Origin: Sporocytophaga myxococcoides
GTDB taxonomy: Bacteria; Bacteroidota; Bacteroidia; Cytophagales; Cytophagaceae
Assembly: GCF_000775915.1 (NCBI RefSeq)
Contig: NZ_BBLT01000006.1
Location: 186,001 to 250,000 of the forward strand
Length of the DNA: 64,000 nt
Reading direction: 5' to 3'
Made by a program: the position numbers and the translations under genes. Shown one piece after another: positions 8,896 through 18,170 of the stretch (its first letter is position 1; each line of letters starts with the position of its first letter). The notes beneath the pieces are model-generated. The model saw nothing but the letters and a program-made list of their open reading frames with translations. It made no database searches and was not told the origin of the DNA.

Positions 8896-10866
8896 ATGAA
8901 TAAGCTTTTTAAAAAAGTTATCTTTTTTGCTATTTTTTGTAATGTAATAACTCTGTTTGCACAAAAGCCCCAAACCGATAGTTATGATTGGGAGGAAAAA
9001 AGAGCAAGGTTTAAGGTAAGTGCTGAAGATCAGAAGGAGTCTTGTGTGATTTTTAAAAATCACGCCTCTGAAGAGATTGCCTATAATGAGAAGAATGAAC
9101 CTTACATTTATTCTGTACACCACCTTATTGTTGCTGTTAATAATGAGTCTGGAATTGAGCAATACAATAAATTATCCATATCACTGGCTAATGTGATGGA
9201 TATTATTGATATTAAAGTTAGGTCAATTAGCAAAGACGGGAAAATTGTCCTTACGGATAAAAGTCACATGAAGGAAATTGAAAATCTGGAGAACAAAGGG
9301 GCTTTCAAAGTTTTCGCAGTAGAAGGAGTTGAGGTGGGAAGTGAAATAGAATACATTTATAAGCTTAAAAAATATCCTGCTAACTCTGGAAGAAGATATA
9401 TTCAGTTTTCAAACCCAAGCTACAATTACTCTTTTGAACTTATTGTTCCCGAGTTTTTAACCTATGATACTAAAGTTTATAATGGCAATGCACAGGTTAA
9501 AGATACTGTTATAGAAAATAAAAGACACATATCTCTGAAGGTGAATAAAACTAATGCACTACCTAAGGAAGAATATAGCGATTACTGGGCAAATGTAATG
9601 CGTCTTGAATATAAAATTGCCAACAATAAAAGTACAGGTAAAACAAAAATAGTAACCTTTGCCGAAGCAGCTAAAACTATTTATGCCAATACTCATGTTA
9701 CAGATTCTAAAATCGATAAACAGGTAGACGGACTCTTAAAGAAAATAAAGCTTGATAAATCTGCTTCTGAAGAAGATAAAATCAGGTTTATAGAAAATCA
9801 CATTAAGGGTAATTTTATTGTAAATCAAAATGGTGGTAGTGAAAGTTCTCAGATTAATTTCATATTAAAAAATAAATTTGGTTCCAAATTCGGAATGACC
9901 AGGTTGTTTATTAAACTTTTTGAAAGAGCTGAAGTCAGCCACAGACTGGCACTTTCTAATGATAAGACCAGTGAGAGATTTGACCCCAAGTTTGAATCTT
10001 GGGATTATCTTGATGAGCAACTGATCTATTTTGACAAACTCGACAAATACATGTCACCTGTACAGTTTGAGTTCCGTTATCCAATGATACCTTCCTATTT
10101 TCTGGGTAATTATGCAATGGTAATCAAGCCTGTTACAGTTGGTGATTATACCACTGGACTAAGTGAAATCAAGTTGATACCTTCTGTTGATTATAAGTTG
10201 AATCATGATAATCTCAATATCAATTTGTCCGTTGATCTGGAAAATGACAACTCAACAATCTCAATAGAGAGAAGTCTGAAAGGATATAAAGCTATGTTTA
10301 TACAGCCATATTACGATTTGATTCCTGAAGTTAAACGTAAAGAATTGTTTGATGAGATTTTAAAAAGCCAGGCTAAAGACGGACATGTTAGCAATGTTAC
10401 AGTCAAAAATGTAGACAAAAATATTTCTCCATTTGTTCAGCCAATGCTTATTTCTGGTACTCTAAAAAGCGATGAACTGATTGAAAAAGCAGGTGGTAAA
10501 TACTTGCTTAAAATAGGAGAAATTATTGGGCCACAGAATGAATTATATCAGGATAAGAAAAGGAATACAGAGATCTCTCTTGATTATCCAAATGAATATG
10601 TAAGAAAGATTAAGTTCGAAATTCCTCAGGGTTATAAGATTCCAAACCTGAAAGACCTTAATAAAAACATTGTTTTCAAAGACGGAACCGAAAACTCCAT
10701 GGGCTTTACCTCTTCATATAAACTGGAAGGCAGAATAGTAACAATTGATGTGGAAGAGTATTACAAGAAGCTTAACTATCCGGTTGAGATATTTGAGCAA
10801 TTCCGGAAAGTAATTAATGCAGCAGCTGATTTTAACAAGATTACGCTTGTTCTTGAAAAGGAATAA
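8896..10866 (+). CDS. DUF3857 protein with a lost transglutaminase triad
   Basis: Paralogue of the preceding gene with the same architecture: signal peptide about 1-22, DUF3857 domain about 50-250, transglutaminase-like fold about 285-405, C-terminal beta domain. The catalytic positions are gone. Where the neighbour has GDCKDM this protein has GSKFGM (about residue 331, Cys to Lys), and by eye the His and Asp positions align to Glu and Val. It is full length (656 residues) with no frameshift, so it looks like a maintained pseudoenzyme rather than a decayed gene. It could be a non-catalytic partner or substrate-presenting subunit of the active paralogue; that is inference. Confidence 0.8.
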   Translation: MNKLFKKVIFFAIFCNVITLFAQKPQTDSYDWEEKRARFKVSAEDQKESCVIFKNHASEEIAYNEKNEPYIYSVHHLIVAVNNESGIEQYNKLSISLANVMDIIDIKVRSISKDGKIVLTDKSHMKEIENLENKGAFKVFAVEGVEVGSEIEYIYKLKKYPANSGRRYIQFSNPSYNYSFELIVPEFLTYDTKVYNGNAQVKDTVIENKRHISLKVNKTNALPKEEYSDYWANVMRLEYKIANNKSTGKTKIVTFAEAAKTIYANTHVTDSKIDKQVDGLLKKIKLDKSASEEDKIRFIENHIKGNFIVNQNGGSESSQINFILKNKFGSKFGMTRLFIKLFERAEVSHRLALSNDKTSERFDPKFESWDYLDEQLIYFDKLDKYMSPVQFEFRYPMIPSYFLGNYAMVIKPVTVGDYTTGLSEIKLIPSVDYKLNHDNLNINLSVDLENDNSTISIERSLKGYKAMFIQPYYDLIPEVKRKELFDEILKSQAKDGHVSNVTVKNVDKNISPFVQPMLISGTLKSDELIEKAGGKYLLKIGEIIGPQNELYQDKKRNTEISLDYPNEYVRKIKFEIPQGYKIPNLKDLNKNIVFKDGTENSMGFTSSYKLEGRIVTIDVEEYYKKLNYPVEIFEQFRKVINAAADFNKITLVLEKE

Positions 10867-11079
10867 GGTATAAACTTAATAAAAACCACAAGTGCTTATC
10901 TTATAATCGGATGTACTTTATTTATAAAATTATTTATTGATAATAATTAGTATAAAGACTTTCCTATGTAATTTTTTGATAGACAGATGTCATCCTGGAA
11001 GTCAACATAATCATAGGATCAAAACATATACAAATAAGTAATAATTGTTAGGAAATTGTTCTTAAATTTTCAAAAAATA

Positions 11080-11108
11080 TTGATTTGTTCCGTTTTTTGT
11101 TAAATTAG
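11080..11108 (+). promoter_or_regulatory. Candidate Bacteroidota promoter of the metal efflux operon
   Basis: TTG at 11080-11082 and TAAATTAG at 11101-11108 are spaced by 18 bases. This resembles the Bacteroidota consensus TTG - 17 to 20 bases - TAnnTTTG, with one mismatch. The ATG of the next gene lies only 4 bases downstream, so a transcript from here would be almost leaderless. It rests on sequence resemblance alone. Confidence 0.35.
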
Positions 11109-11112
11109 CGAT

Positions 11113-11433
11113 ATGAAGATTTTTGTCTATCTATTAAGTGTCTATGTTATGGTATTATCATTAATGCCATGCCTGGATTCTTTTACCTGTGAAGGCGGAA
11201 AAGCTTCTGTTACGATTTCCGGCAATCATGATCATAGCAAAGATGAAGGTGATTTGTGCAGCCCATTTTGTATATGCTCATGCTGTGGCGTTTCGTTTTT
11301 AGGAATCAATATTCCGGTATTTTTTAATAATCAGAGTTTAAAAGTTATGGAGCCACTAGGCAATGTTCCTTATTACTCTGTATTTAATTCTTATTACTAT
11401 CACTCATTCTGGCAGCCGCCAAAGCTTTCCTGA
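11113..11433 (+). CDS. Small Cys/His-rich exported protein (DUF6660-like) of a metal efflux locus
   Basis: 106 residues with an N-terminal hydrophobic segment (about 3-20) that could be a signal peptide or anchor. It carries an HDH motif (GNHDHSK, about 38-43) and a cysteine cluster CSPFCICSCC at about 54-63, an obvious potential metal-binding site. Small proteins of this shape are often found directly upstream of CusA/CzcA pumps in Bacteroidota and are annotated as DUF6660; my family assignment is from memory of that pattern. Its position ahead of the pump and adaptor suggests a periplasmic metal sensor, chaperone or sponge. Confidence 0.65.
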   Translation: MKIFVYLLSVYVMVLSLMPCLDSFTCEGGKASVTISGNHDHSKDEGDLCSPFCICSCCGVSFLGINIPVFFNNQSLKVMEPLGNVPYYSVFNSYYYHSFWQPPKLS

Positions 11434-11539
11434 CTACAATTATTGAGGGTAATTGAACTGCTTGTTCTTTGATAGAGGGAAGCATATATCCAATCATTTA
11501 TCTGAAAACTAATTAAAACCGAGAAGAGAAAAGTACCTG

Positions 11540-11625
11540 CGAACTTCCTGGGTGGTTAATTCCTGATAGCGAGAGGTCTATTTGACTTTATTGGCTAAAG
11601 CAGGAATATCTGATCCATCAGAGAG
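11540..11625 (+). promoter_or_regulatory. Possible structured RNA leader between the small Cys-rich gene and the RND pump
   Basis: The 221-base gap contains a long-range 7-bp pairing (11559-11565 with 11601-11607), an internal short hairpin (11566-11569 with 11578-11581), and a compact 5-bp hairpin (11609-11613 with 11618-11622). No open frame occupies the gap. Together these suggest a folded leader or attenuation element controlling the pump, but the stems are short and chance pairing cannot be excluded. Confidence 0.25.
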
Positions 11626-11654
11626 AAAGCACTATTAAAAATCAGAATCTAGTT

Positions 11655-14600
11655 ATGTTAGATAATATAATACATTTTTCGATAAAGCATAAGCTTATTA
11701 TCGGGATGTTTACTATTGCACTTATTATATGGGGATGTTGGTCTGCAACACGCCTCCCGATTGATGCGGTACCTGATATCACTAATAATCAGGTACAGGT
11801 TATCACTATCAGTCCATCCTTGGCAGCTCAGGAAGTTGAAAGGCTAATCAGCTTTCCGGTGGAGATCAGCATGGCAAATATTCCCGGAATCATAGAAATC
11901 CGCTCAATGTCAAGATTTGGTCTTTCTGTAGTCACAATAGTTTTTACAGATGATACAGATATATATTGGGCAAGACAACAGGTGTCAGAACGCTTAAAAG
12001 CTGCTATAGAGCAAATTCCAAAAGGAGTAGGGACCCCGGATTTAGGGCCTGTTACTACTGGATTAGGCGAAATCTACCAGTATGTACTTCATCCACAAAG
12101 GGGTTTTGAAAATAAGTATTCAGCTATGGAACTCCGAACTATTCAGGACTGGATTGTTCGCAGGCAAATGCTGGGGACGAAAGGAGTTGCTGACATAAGC
12201 AGTTTTGGTGGCTACCTTAAACAATATGAAGTAGCAATTGATCCTGAAAAACTTCGCAGCATGAACATTACCATCGGAGAGGTTTTTGCTGCTCTGGAAA
12301 CGAATAATAGGAATGCCGGAGGAGCCTATATTGACAAACTTCCTAATGCCTATTTCATAAGAACTGAAGGACTTGCCGGAGGCTTAGAGGATATTAAAAA
12401 AATAGTTGTGAGGAATACAACTAATGGAACACCCGTACTGATAAGGGATGTTGGTACTGTTCAGCTGGGGCACGCAATCCGTTATGGTGCTTTGACCCGC
12501 AATGCAGAAGGGGAAGTCGTCGGTGGCATTGTGATGATGCTAAAAGGAGAGAATTCAAATGAAGTTATTGGCAATGTAAAGGAGCGAATGGAGCAAATCA
12601 GAAAGTCCTTGCCCGAAGGTATAGAAATAGAAGCATTTCTCGACAGGACAAAACTTGTAGACAATGCTATCCATACTGTTTCTAAAAATCTGATTGAAGG
12701 TGCTCTGATTGTTATTTTTGTCCTTGTATTGATGCTAGGTAATTTCAGAGCAGGCCTTGTGGTCGCTTCTGTAATCCCGCTAGCCATGTTGTTTGCTATT
12801 TCTATGATGAATCTTTTTGGTGTATCAGGAAATCTGATGTCTCTCGGTGCAATAGACTTCGGACTGATTGTGGACGGGGCAGTAATTATCGTAGAAGCGA
12901 CTTTACATCACATAACAGGCAGAGGTCATACACATAGGTTAACTCAGGAGGAAATGGATTCAGATGTTTATGATGCAGCTTCCAAAATCAGAAGTTCTGC
13001 AGCGTTCGGAGAAATCATTATCCTGATCGTTTATCTGCCCATACTTGCTCTTGTTGGTGTTGAAGGAAAAATGTTCAAACCTATGGCTCAGACGGTATCC
13101 TTTGCCATTCTGGGAGCTTTTATCCTTTCACTTACATATGTACCAATGATGTCTGCTCTTTGTTTAAGCAAATCCCCTGAGCATAAGAAAAATATCTCTG
13201 ACAGAATTATGGATTTTTTTCAAAGGGTATATTTTCCCATGCGTGAGTTCGCTTTAAGAAAGAAAGCCATAGTTATCCTGTCATCATTTTTCTTGTTTGG
13301 AGGAAGTTTGTTGCTGTTTATAAACATGGGAGGAGAGTTTATTCCTTCTCTTGATGAAGGAGACTTTGCCGTAGAAACCAGAGTATTAATGGGGAGTTCC
13401 ATGCAGGAAACTATAAATGCCTCATTAAAAGCAGGGGAGGTTCTGAAAAAGCATTTTCCGGAAGTGAAAGAAGTCATAGGTAAAATAGGATCAAGCGAAA
13501 TACCAACTGACCCAATGCCTATTGAGGCATGTGACCTTATGGTCATTTTGAAAGACAGAGATGAATGGACAAGCGCATCAACAAAAGATGAATTGGCTAA
13601 CAAAATGCAGGAGATCCTTGAAGATGAAATTCCCGGAGTAAGTTTTGGCTTTCAGCAGCCCATTCAGATGCGTTTTAATGAACTGATGACTGGAGCGAGA
13701 CAAGATGTTGCAATCAAAATTTATGGGGAAGATCTGGACATTCTTACCGAGCAGGCAAATAAGCTTGGAAAAATTGTTGCTCCTATAGAAGGAGCAAAGG
13801 ATTTATATGTCGAAAAAGTAACCGGACTACCGCAGATCGTTGTGTCTTTTGACAGAGATAAAATTGCTCAGTTTGGTTTAAACATCGATGAAATGAACAG
13901 GATTGTAAAAACTGCTTTTGCAGGAGAATCGACAGGTCTGGTTTATGAAGGAGAAAGGAGGTTTGACATGGTTGTAAGGCTTGATAAAGTGGACAGGAAA
14001 AATATTGATGATGTAAGACAAATTTATGTTACTACTCCCAAAGGAGCTCAGATACCTTTGTCACAAGTAGCCAATATAGAATTCAAAGTAGGGCCGAATC
14101 AGATTCAGAGAGATGATACCAAAAGGAGAATCATTGTTGCTTTTAATGTCCGAGGACGTGATGTAGAAAGCATTGTAGAAGAGATTAAGGCAAAGGTTGA
14201 AAAGCAAATGAAACTTCCTCCGGGTTATTTCATTACATATGGAGGACAGTTTAAAAACCTGGTTGAAGCCAAAGAAAGACTGAGTATAGCAGTTCCAATA
14301 GCTTTGGGACTTATCTTTATTTTGCTTTATTTTACCTTTGATTCTGCAAAACAAAGTGTACTGATTTTTACTGCAATTCCACTATCGGCCATTGGAGGAG
14401 TCTTAGCTCTTTATCTGCGAGATATGCCCTTTAGCATATCTGCAGGAGTAGGCTTTATAGCGCTTTTCGGAGTAGCTGTACTTAATGGAATAGTTCTGAT
14501 AGGTGAATTTAACAGGTTGAAAAGTAGTGGTATGAAAGATCTCCATGAGATCGTGCGAAAAGGAACCGAAATTCGATTACGCCCCGTATTAATGACAGCT

Positions 14601-16022
14601 CTGGTTGCTTCTCTTGGTTTTCTTCCTATGGCGCTCTCACATGGTTCCGGTGCCGAGGTACAGAAGCCTCTTGCCACTGTTGTAATTGGTGGCTTAATAT
14701 CTGCGACTCTGCTTACTTTACTTGTTTTGCCAATACTCTACATCTTTTCAGAGAAAGGATTCAGAAAAATTCCACCTGTTGCCATGGTTTTACTGGTTCC
14801 GGGCTTCATGTTTTTATCTGCACAAAAAGCTGAGGCACAGACAGCACCTAAGGCCATTACACTGGAGCAGGCTTTGCAACTGGCCCATGAACAAAATAAT
14901 TTCATTAAGTCAGCTGAGTATGAAATAGCCTATAACAAAGCACTGAAAGGAACAGCAACAGAGATCAGCAAGACAAATGCGACAGTAATGTATGGTCAGT
15001 ACAATAGCTTTTATAATGACAATAATGTAACCTTATCACAGGATATACCTTTTCCTTTAGTTATGCATCGTCAGGCCGAATATTATAAGGCTACAACGAA
15101 AAGTGCGGAGTACAATCTGGCTGTTACACGTAATGACCTGGACTATAAGATTAAAGTTGCTTATTATAATCTGAGATTTGCCAAATCCAGAATGCAATTG
15201 CAGTTTAAGCTCGATACGCTTTATGCCAACTTTCTGAATGCAGCAGATCTGCGTTTAAGAACAGGAGAAACCAATACCCTTGAAAAAGCTACAGCACAGA
15301 GTCAATTTTATGAAAACCGCACTTATCTCACTCAGGTAAATGCGGATATTAAAATTTATGAAACCCAGCTCCAGACTTTATTGAATATGGGAGAACCTGT
15401 TACTTCATTTGAAACCTCATTGGATAAACGGGTACTTGATTTGAAGGAAGATACGGGAGCTGTTGCTTCAAATCCAACTTTAAATTATTTCCGGCAACAA
15501 GTGGAAGTGGCTAATGCCAATAAGGTGCTTCAGAAGGCAAGATTGCTTCCTGATCTTAATATTGGATATTTTTCCCAAACTCTTTATGGGGCGCAAGATT
15601 ATCGCAATATGTCTGATGTTGCCGGGAAAGGACAACGATTTCAAGGTGTAATGGTTGGAGTTTCTGTTCCGTTATGGATTAAACCACAAATATCCAGAAT
15701 AAAGGCAACCGAAGCTTCTGTGAATGCTGCGGAGGCTAGTTCTAAAGCCTATGAAAGGAATCTGCTTGGTGAATATGAAAATGCATATCAGTCGTATGAA
15801 AAATTCAAAACCAGCCTTGAGTATTATGAAGTCAATGTTTTACCTACAGCTCAGGTTCTGGAAAGTAATGCATGGAAGAATTATCGTTCAGGGAATATCG
15901 GATACCTTGAGTTTTCTCAAGGTATAGCGAGAGCAATTGCTATTGAACAAGGATACCTTAATATTTTAAATCAGTTTAATCAAGCCATCATATTCATTGA
16001 ATACCTGATTGGTAATAAATAA
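11655..16022 (+). CDS. CzcA-type heavy-metal RND pump fused to a TolC-like outer membrane channel
   Basis: A 1455-residue fusion. Residues 1 to about 1045 are a complete HME-family RND pump (12 helices, two large periplasmic loops). The TM4 proton-relay motif reads DFGLIVDGAVIIVE with Asp401, Asp407 and Glu414, matching the Asp/Asp/Glu of CzcA. This points to divalent cations such as Zn, Co, Cd or Ni rather than Cu/Ag. After about residue 1045 there is a second signal-like hydrophobic stretch ending in AEAQ (near 1060), then a TolC/OMF domain (about 1070-1455) with the usual helical duplicated repeats. The adaptor gene follows 12 bases later. The fusion puts inner and outer membrane parts in one polypeptide. 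Either the internal signal is cleaved or the protein is processed; the sequence alone does not decide. Confidence 0.93.
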   Translation: MLDNIIHFSIKHKLIIGMFTIALIIWGCWSATRLPIDAVPDITNNQVQVITISPSLAAQEVERLISFPVEISMANIPGIIEIRSMSRFGLSVVTIVFTDDTDIYWARQQVSERLKAAIEQIPKGVGTPDLGPVTTGLGEIYQYVLHPQRGFENKYSAMELRTIQDWIVRRQMLGTKGVADISSFGGYLKQYEVAIDPEKLRSMNITIGEVFAALETNNRNAGGAYIDKLPNAYFIRTEGLAGGLEDIKKIVVRNTTNGTPVLIRDVGTVQLGHAIRYGALTRNAEGEVVGGIVMMLKGENSNEVIGNVKERMEQIRKSLPEGIEIEAFLDRTKLVDNAIHTVSKNLIEGALIVIFVLVLMLGNFRAGLVVASVIPLAMLFAISMMNLFGVSGNLMSLGAIDFGLIVDGAVIIVEATLHHITGRGHTHRLTQEEMDSDVYDAASKIRSSAAFGEIIILIVYLPILALVGVEGKMFKPMAQTVSFAILGAFILSLTYVPMMSALCLSKSPEHKKNISDRIMDFFQRVYFPMREFALRKKAIVILSSFFLFGGSLLLFINMGGEFIPSLDEGDFAVETRVLMGSSMQETINASLKAGEVLKKHFPEVKEVIGKIGSSEIPTDPMPIEACDLMVILKDRDEWTSASTKDELANKMQEILEDEIPGVSFGFQQPIQMRFNELMTGARQDVAIKIYGEDLDILTEQANKLGKIVAPIEGAKDLYVEKVTGLPQIVVSFDRDKIAQFGLNIDEMNRIVKTAFAGESTGLVYEGERRFDMVVRLDKVDRKNIDDVRQIYVTTPKGAQIPLSQVANIEFKVGPNQIQRDDTKRRIIVAFNVRGRDVESIVEEIKAKVEKQMKLPPGYFITYGGQFKNLVEAKERLSIAVPIALGLIFILLYFTFDSAKQSVLIFTAIPLSAIGGVLALYLRDMPFSISAGVGFIALFGVAVLNGIVLIGEFNRLKSSGMKDLHEIVRKGTEIRLRPVLMTALVASLGFLPMALSHGSGAEVQKPLATVVIGGLISATLLTLLVLPILYIFSEKGFRKIPPVAMVLLVPGFMFLSAQKAEAQTAPKAITLEQALQLAHEQNNFIKSAEYEIAYNKALKGTATEISKTNATVMYGQYNSFYNDNNVTLSQDIPFPLVMHRQAEYYKATTKSAEYNLAVTRNDLDYKIKVAYYNLRFAKSRMQLQFKLDTLYANFLNAADLRLRTGETNTLEKATAQSQFYENRTYLTQVNADIKIYETQLQTLLNMGEPVTSFETSLDKRVLDLKEDTGAVASNPTLNYFRQQVEVANANKVLQKARLLPDLNIGYFSQTLYGAQDYRNMSDVAGKGQRFQGVMVGVSVPLWIKPQISRIKATEASVNAAEASSKAYERNLLGEYENAYQSYEKFKTSLEYYEVNVLPTAQVLESNAWKNYRSGNIGYLEFSQGIARAIAIEQGYLNILNQFNQAIIFIEYLIGNK

Positions 16023-16034
16023 ATAATAAGAATC

Positions 16035-17222
16035 ATGAAAAAGATATTATATATGATCACTCTTGCATCCATTATTTTTATGTCTGGATGTAAGTCTGAT
16101 CCGGAGAACAAAAATGAAGAGCATCATGAAGAAGAAAACTCTGTAGAACTTACCGCCAATCAGTATAAAAATGCCGGTATTGCTTTTGGTAAAGTTGAAA
16201 TGAAAAATATCAGTTCCACTTTACCTGTAAATGGCTTACTGGATGTACCTCCTCAGAATTTGATCACTGTTGCAGCTATGATGGGTGGATTTGTTAAAAC
16301 AACAAGTCTTCTCCAGGGCATGAAGGTTAAAAAAGGTGAGGTTTTAGTTACTATTCAAAATCCTGATTTTATTCAGATACAACAGGACTATCTGAACAAT
16401 AAAAGTAAGCTGCTCTTTGCAGAACAGGAATATAAGAGACAGGAAGAACTGGCAAAGGATAATGTAGCTTCTCAAAAGACTTTGCAGCAGGCTGCCTCTG
16501 AATACCAAAGTCTTAAAGCCATGCATAAAGGATTGCTGGAGAAATTATTGATTCTGGGTATCAATCCTTCTAATGTAGAAAACGGAACAATCAAAAGCAT
16601 AGTTTCTATTGTGTCTCCAATCAGTGGTTATGTTACAGCTGTAAATATTAATATCGGTAAATATGTCAATCCTCAGGATCTGATTTGTGAAATAGTTGAT
16701 ACTGAACATTTGCATGCAGAGCTTACCGTTTTTGAGAAAGATATTTATAAAGTTAAAAAAGGTCAGAAAATTAAATTCCAGCTTGTAAATGAAGAGAAAA
16801 AAATAAGAACAGCAACGGTTTATCTTATAAATAGAAAAATCAGTGAAGACAGGACTGTGAGAGTACATGCACACCTTGACAAAGAAGACAGTAATCTTTT
16901 ACCCAATACCTATCTGAAAGCATCTATTGAGGTTACAGATAACCTAACTACTGCATTAACAGATGAGGCTATAGTAGATTCCGGTGATAAACACTATATA
17001 TTCATTAAAGATGATAAACATGATCATAAACATAATAAAGGGACAGCTGAGGGATTTTTATTTACGGCAGTGGAAGTGAAAAAAGGGGTATCTCAGAATG
17101 GGTATTCAGAAGTTTTTTTGCCAGATGGTTTTGACACCGAGCATGCTGAGGTTGTAGTTAAAGGAGCCTATGCGTTAATTTCAAAAATGAATAATTCAGA
17201 AGAAGGAGGTCATGCACACTAA
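16035..17222 (+). CDS. RND efflux periplasmic adaptor lipoprotein (CzcB/CusB family)
   Basis: Membrane-fusion protein, 395 residues. The lipobox FMSGC puts the lipidated cysteine at residue 19. The barrel-sandwich/lipoyl halves flank an alpha-hairpin (about 110-180), followed by a beta-barrel domain. Histidine-rich tracts sit just after the lipid anchor (EEHHEEE), near the C terminus (DDKHDHKHNK) and at the very end (GGHAH), consistent with metal capture and delivery to the pump. It lies immediately downstream of the pump/channel fusion, so the two genes encode a complete tripartite exporter. Confidence 0.92.
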   Translation: MKKILYMITLASIIFMSGCKSDPENKNEEHHEEENSVELTANQYKNAGIAFGKVEMKNISSTLPVNGLLDVPPQNLITVAAMMGGFVKTTSLLQGMKVKKGEVLVTIQNPDFIQIQQDYLNNKSKLLFAEQEYKRQEELAKDNVASQKTLQQAASEYQSLKAMHKGLLEKLLILGINPSNVENGTIKSIVSIVSPISGYVTAVNINIGKYVNPQDLICEIVDTEHLHAELTVFEKDIYKVKKGQKIKFQLVNEEKKIRTATVYLINRKISEDRTVRVHAHLDKEDSNLLPNTYLKASIEVTDNLTTALTDEAIVDSGDKHYIFIKDDKHDHKHNKGTAEGFLFTAVEVKKGVSQNGYSEVFLPDGFDTEHAEVVVKGAYALISKMNNSEEGGHAH

Positions 17223-17324
17223 AAGTAAGCAACAGCTTGAAAAAGGAACACTCCGGATTAACAATAGATGAAAATCTATTCTGTATTATAAATTAAATAA
17301 TTAATAGACTAATGAAACAATAAC

Positions 17325-17915
17325 ATGGAAATATTTTTAAGCATATTCTTTATATTTTATATGTTGACTGCTTTTGTATGGCCAACATACAGGACGTATA
17401 AAAGCACGGGGATAAATCCTCTTACATTTGGCAATTCTGATAATGCACATGATTTCGTAGGAAAATGGTTTAAGATTATTATCATGTTCATTCCGGTTAA
17501 TATTATTTTATTCTGGCTTGGCAAAGACAGGTATTCTTTTACTCTGCCTGCCTGGTATCTCGACTATCAATGGGCTCGAATAATTGGTGTTAGCTTATGC
17601 ATCATTTCATTGACCTGGACTTCTATAGCTCAATATCAGATGGGAATGAGCTGGCGAATAGGAATTGATGAGAAAAATAAAACCACACTTGTAAAGAAAG
17701 GATTATTTAGTGTATCAAGAAATCCGATATTTCTTGGTATGTTTTTTACCTTGTCAGGGGTTTTCTTTTGCTTGCCCAACGCCTTAAGTCTGTTAACTTT
17801 AACTTGTGGGTTTCTTTTGATGCAGGTTCAAATTCGTCTGGAAGAAGAATTTCTAGTGAAACAATATCGAGAAGGGTATGTCGACTATCAGAAACATACC
17901 AGACGCTGGTTGTAA
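17325..17915 (+). CDS. Isoprenylcysteine carboxyl methyltransferase-like integral membrane protein
   Basis: 196 residues with about five hydrophobic helices and the C-terminal signature of the ICMT/PEMT/NnrU superfamily: GLFSVSRNPIFLG around 127-139, then RLEEEFL and YREGYVDYQ. These residues bind S-adenosylmethionine and the substrate head group in the family. Related proteins are frequently encoded beside CzcCBA-type pumps, where the role is unclear. It is 102 bases after the adaptor and probably the last gene of the operon, since a strong terminator follows. Confidence 0.8.
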   Translation: MEIFLSIFFIFYMLTAFVWPTYRTYKSTGINPLTFGNSDNAHDFVGKWFKIIIMFIPVNIILFWLGKDRYSFTLPAWYLDYQWARIIGVSLCIISLTWTSIAQYQMGMSWRIGIDEKNKTTLVKKGLFSVSRNPIFLGMFFTLSGVFFCLPNALSLLTLTCGFLLMQVQIRLEEEFLVKQYREGYVDYQKHTRRWL

Positions 17916-17940
17916 ATGGGATTAATGTTTTGCATATAGG

Positions 17941-17976
17941 ATGACATTCCTGAATTTGGGAATGTCATTTTTTTTT
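17941..17976 (+). terminator. Rho-independent terminator of the metal efflux operon
   Basis: A perfect 10-bp stem (17941-17950 with 17959-17968), an 8-base loop and a run of eight or more T residues. Confidence 0.9.
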
Positions 17977-18106
17977 AAAACTTAACCAAATGAAATTTGT
18001 ACACTATCCGAAGATTTACAACCTGTTAAGCTCTTTAAGGTCATTGAAATTTAATATAAAACCAAACTCATTAGGTCAGGAAAGTTACACCTTCTGAAAG
18101 GGGAAT

Positions 18107-18139
18107 TTGCCTTTATATTAAGTATTTTCCTTATATTTC
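18107..18139 (+). promoter_or_regulatory. Candidate promoter of fabV
   Basis: TTG at 18107-18109 and TATATTTC at 18132-18139 approximate the Bacteroidota -33/-7 elements with a slightly long 22-base spacer. The expected start point is about 25 bases before the fabV ATG. This is a weak call. Confidence 0.28.
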
Positions 18140-18170
18140 GGAGTTAGGACGTTTAACAGGATAAACAAAT

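Noticed and set aside
11434-11654. Cobalamin riboswitch before the metal pump
   Set aside because: The region lacks the conserved B12-box and core motifs; only generic short hairpins are visible.
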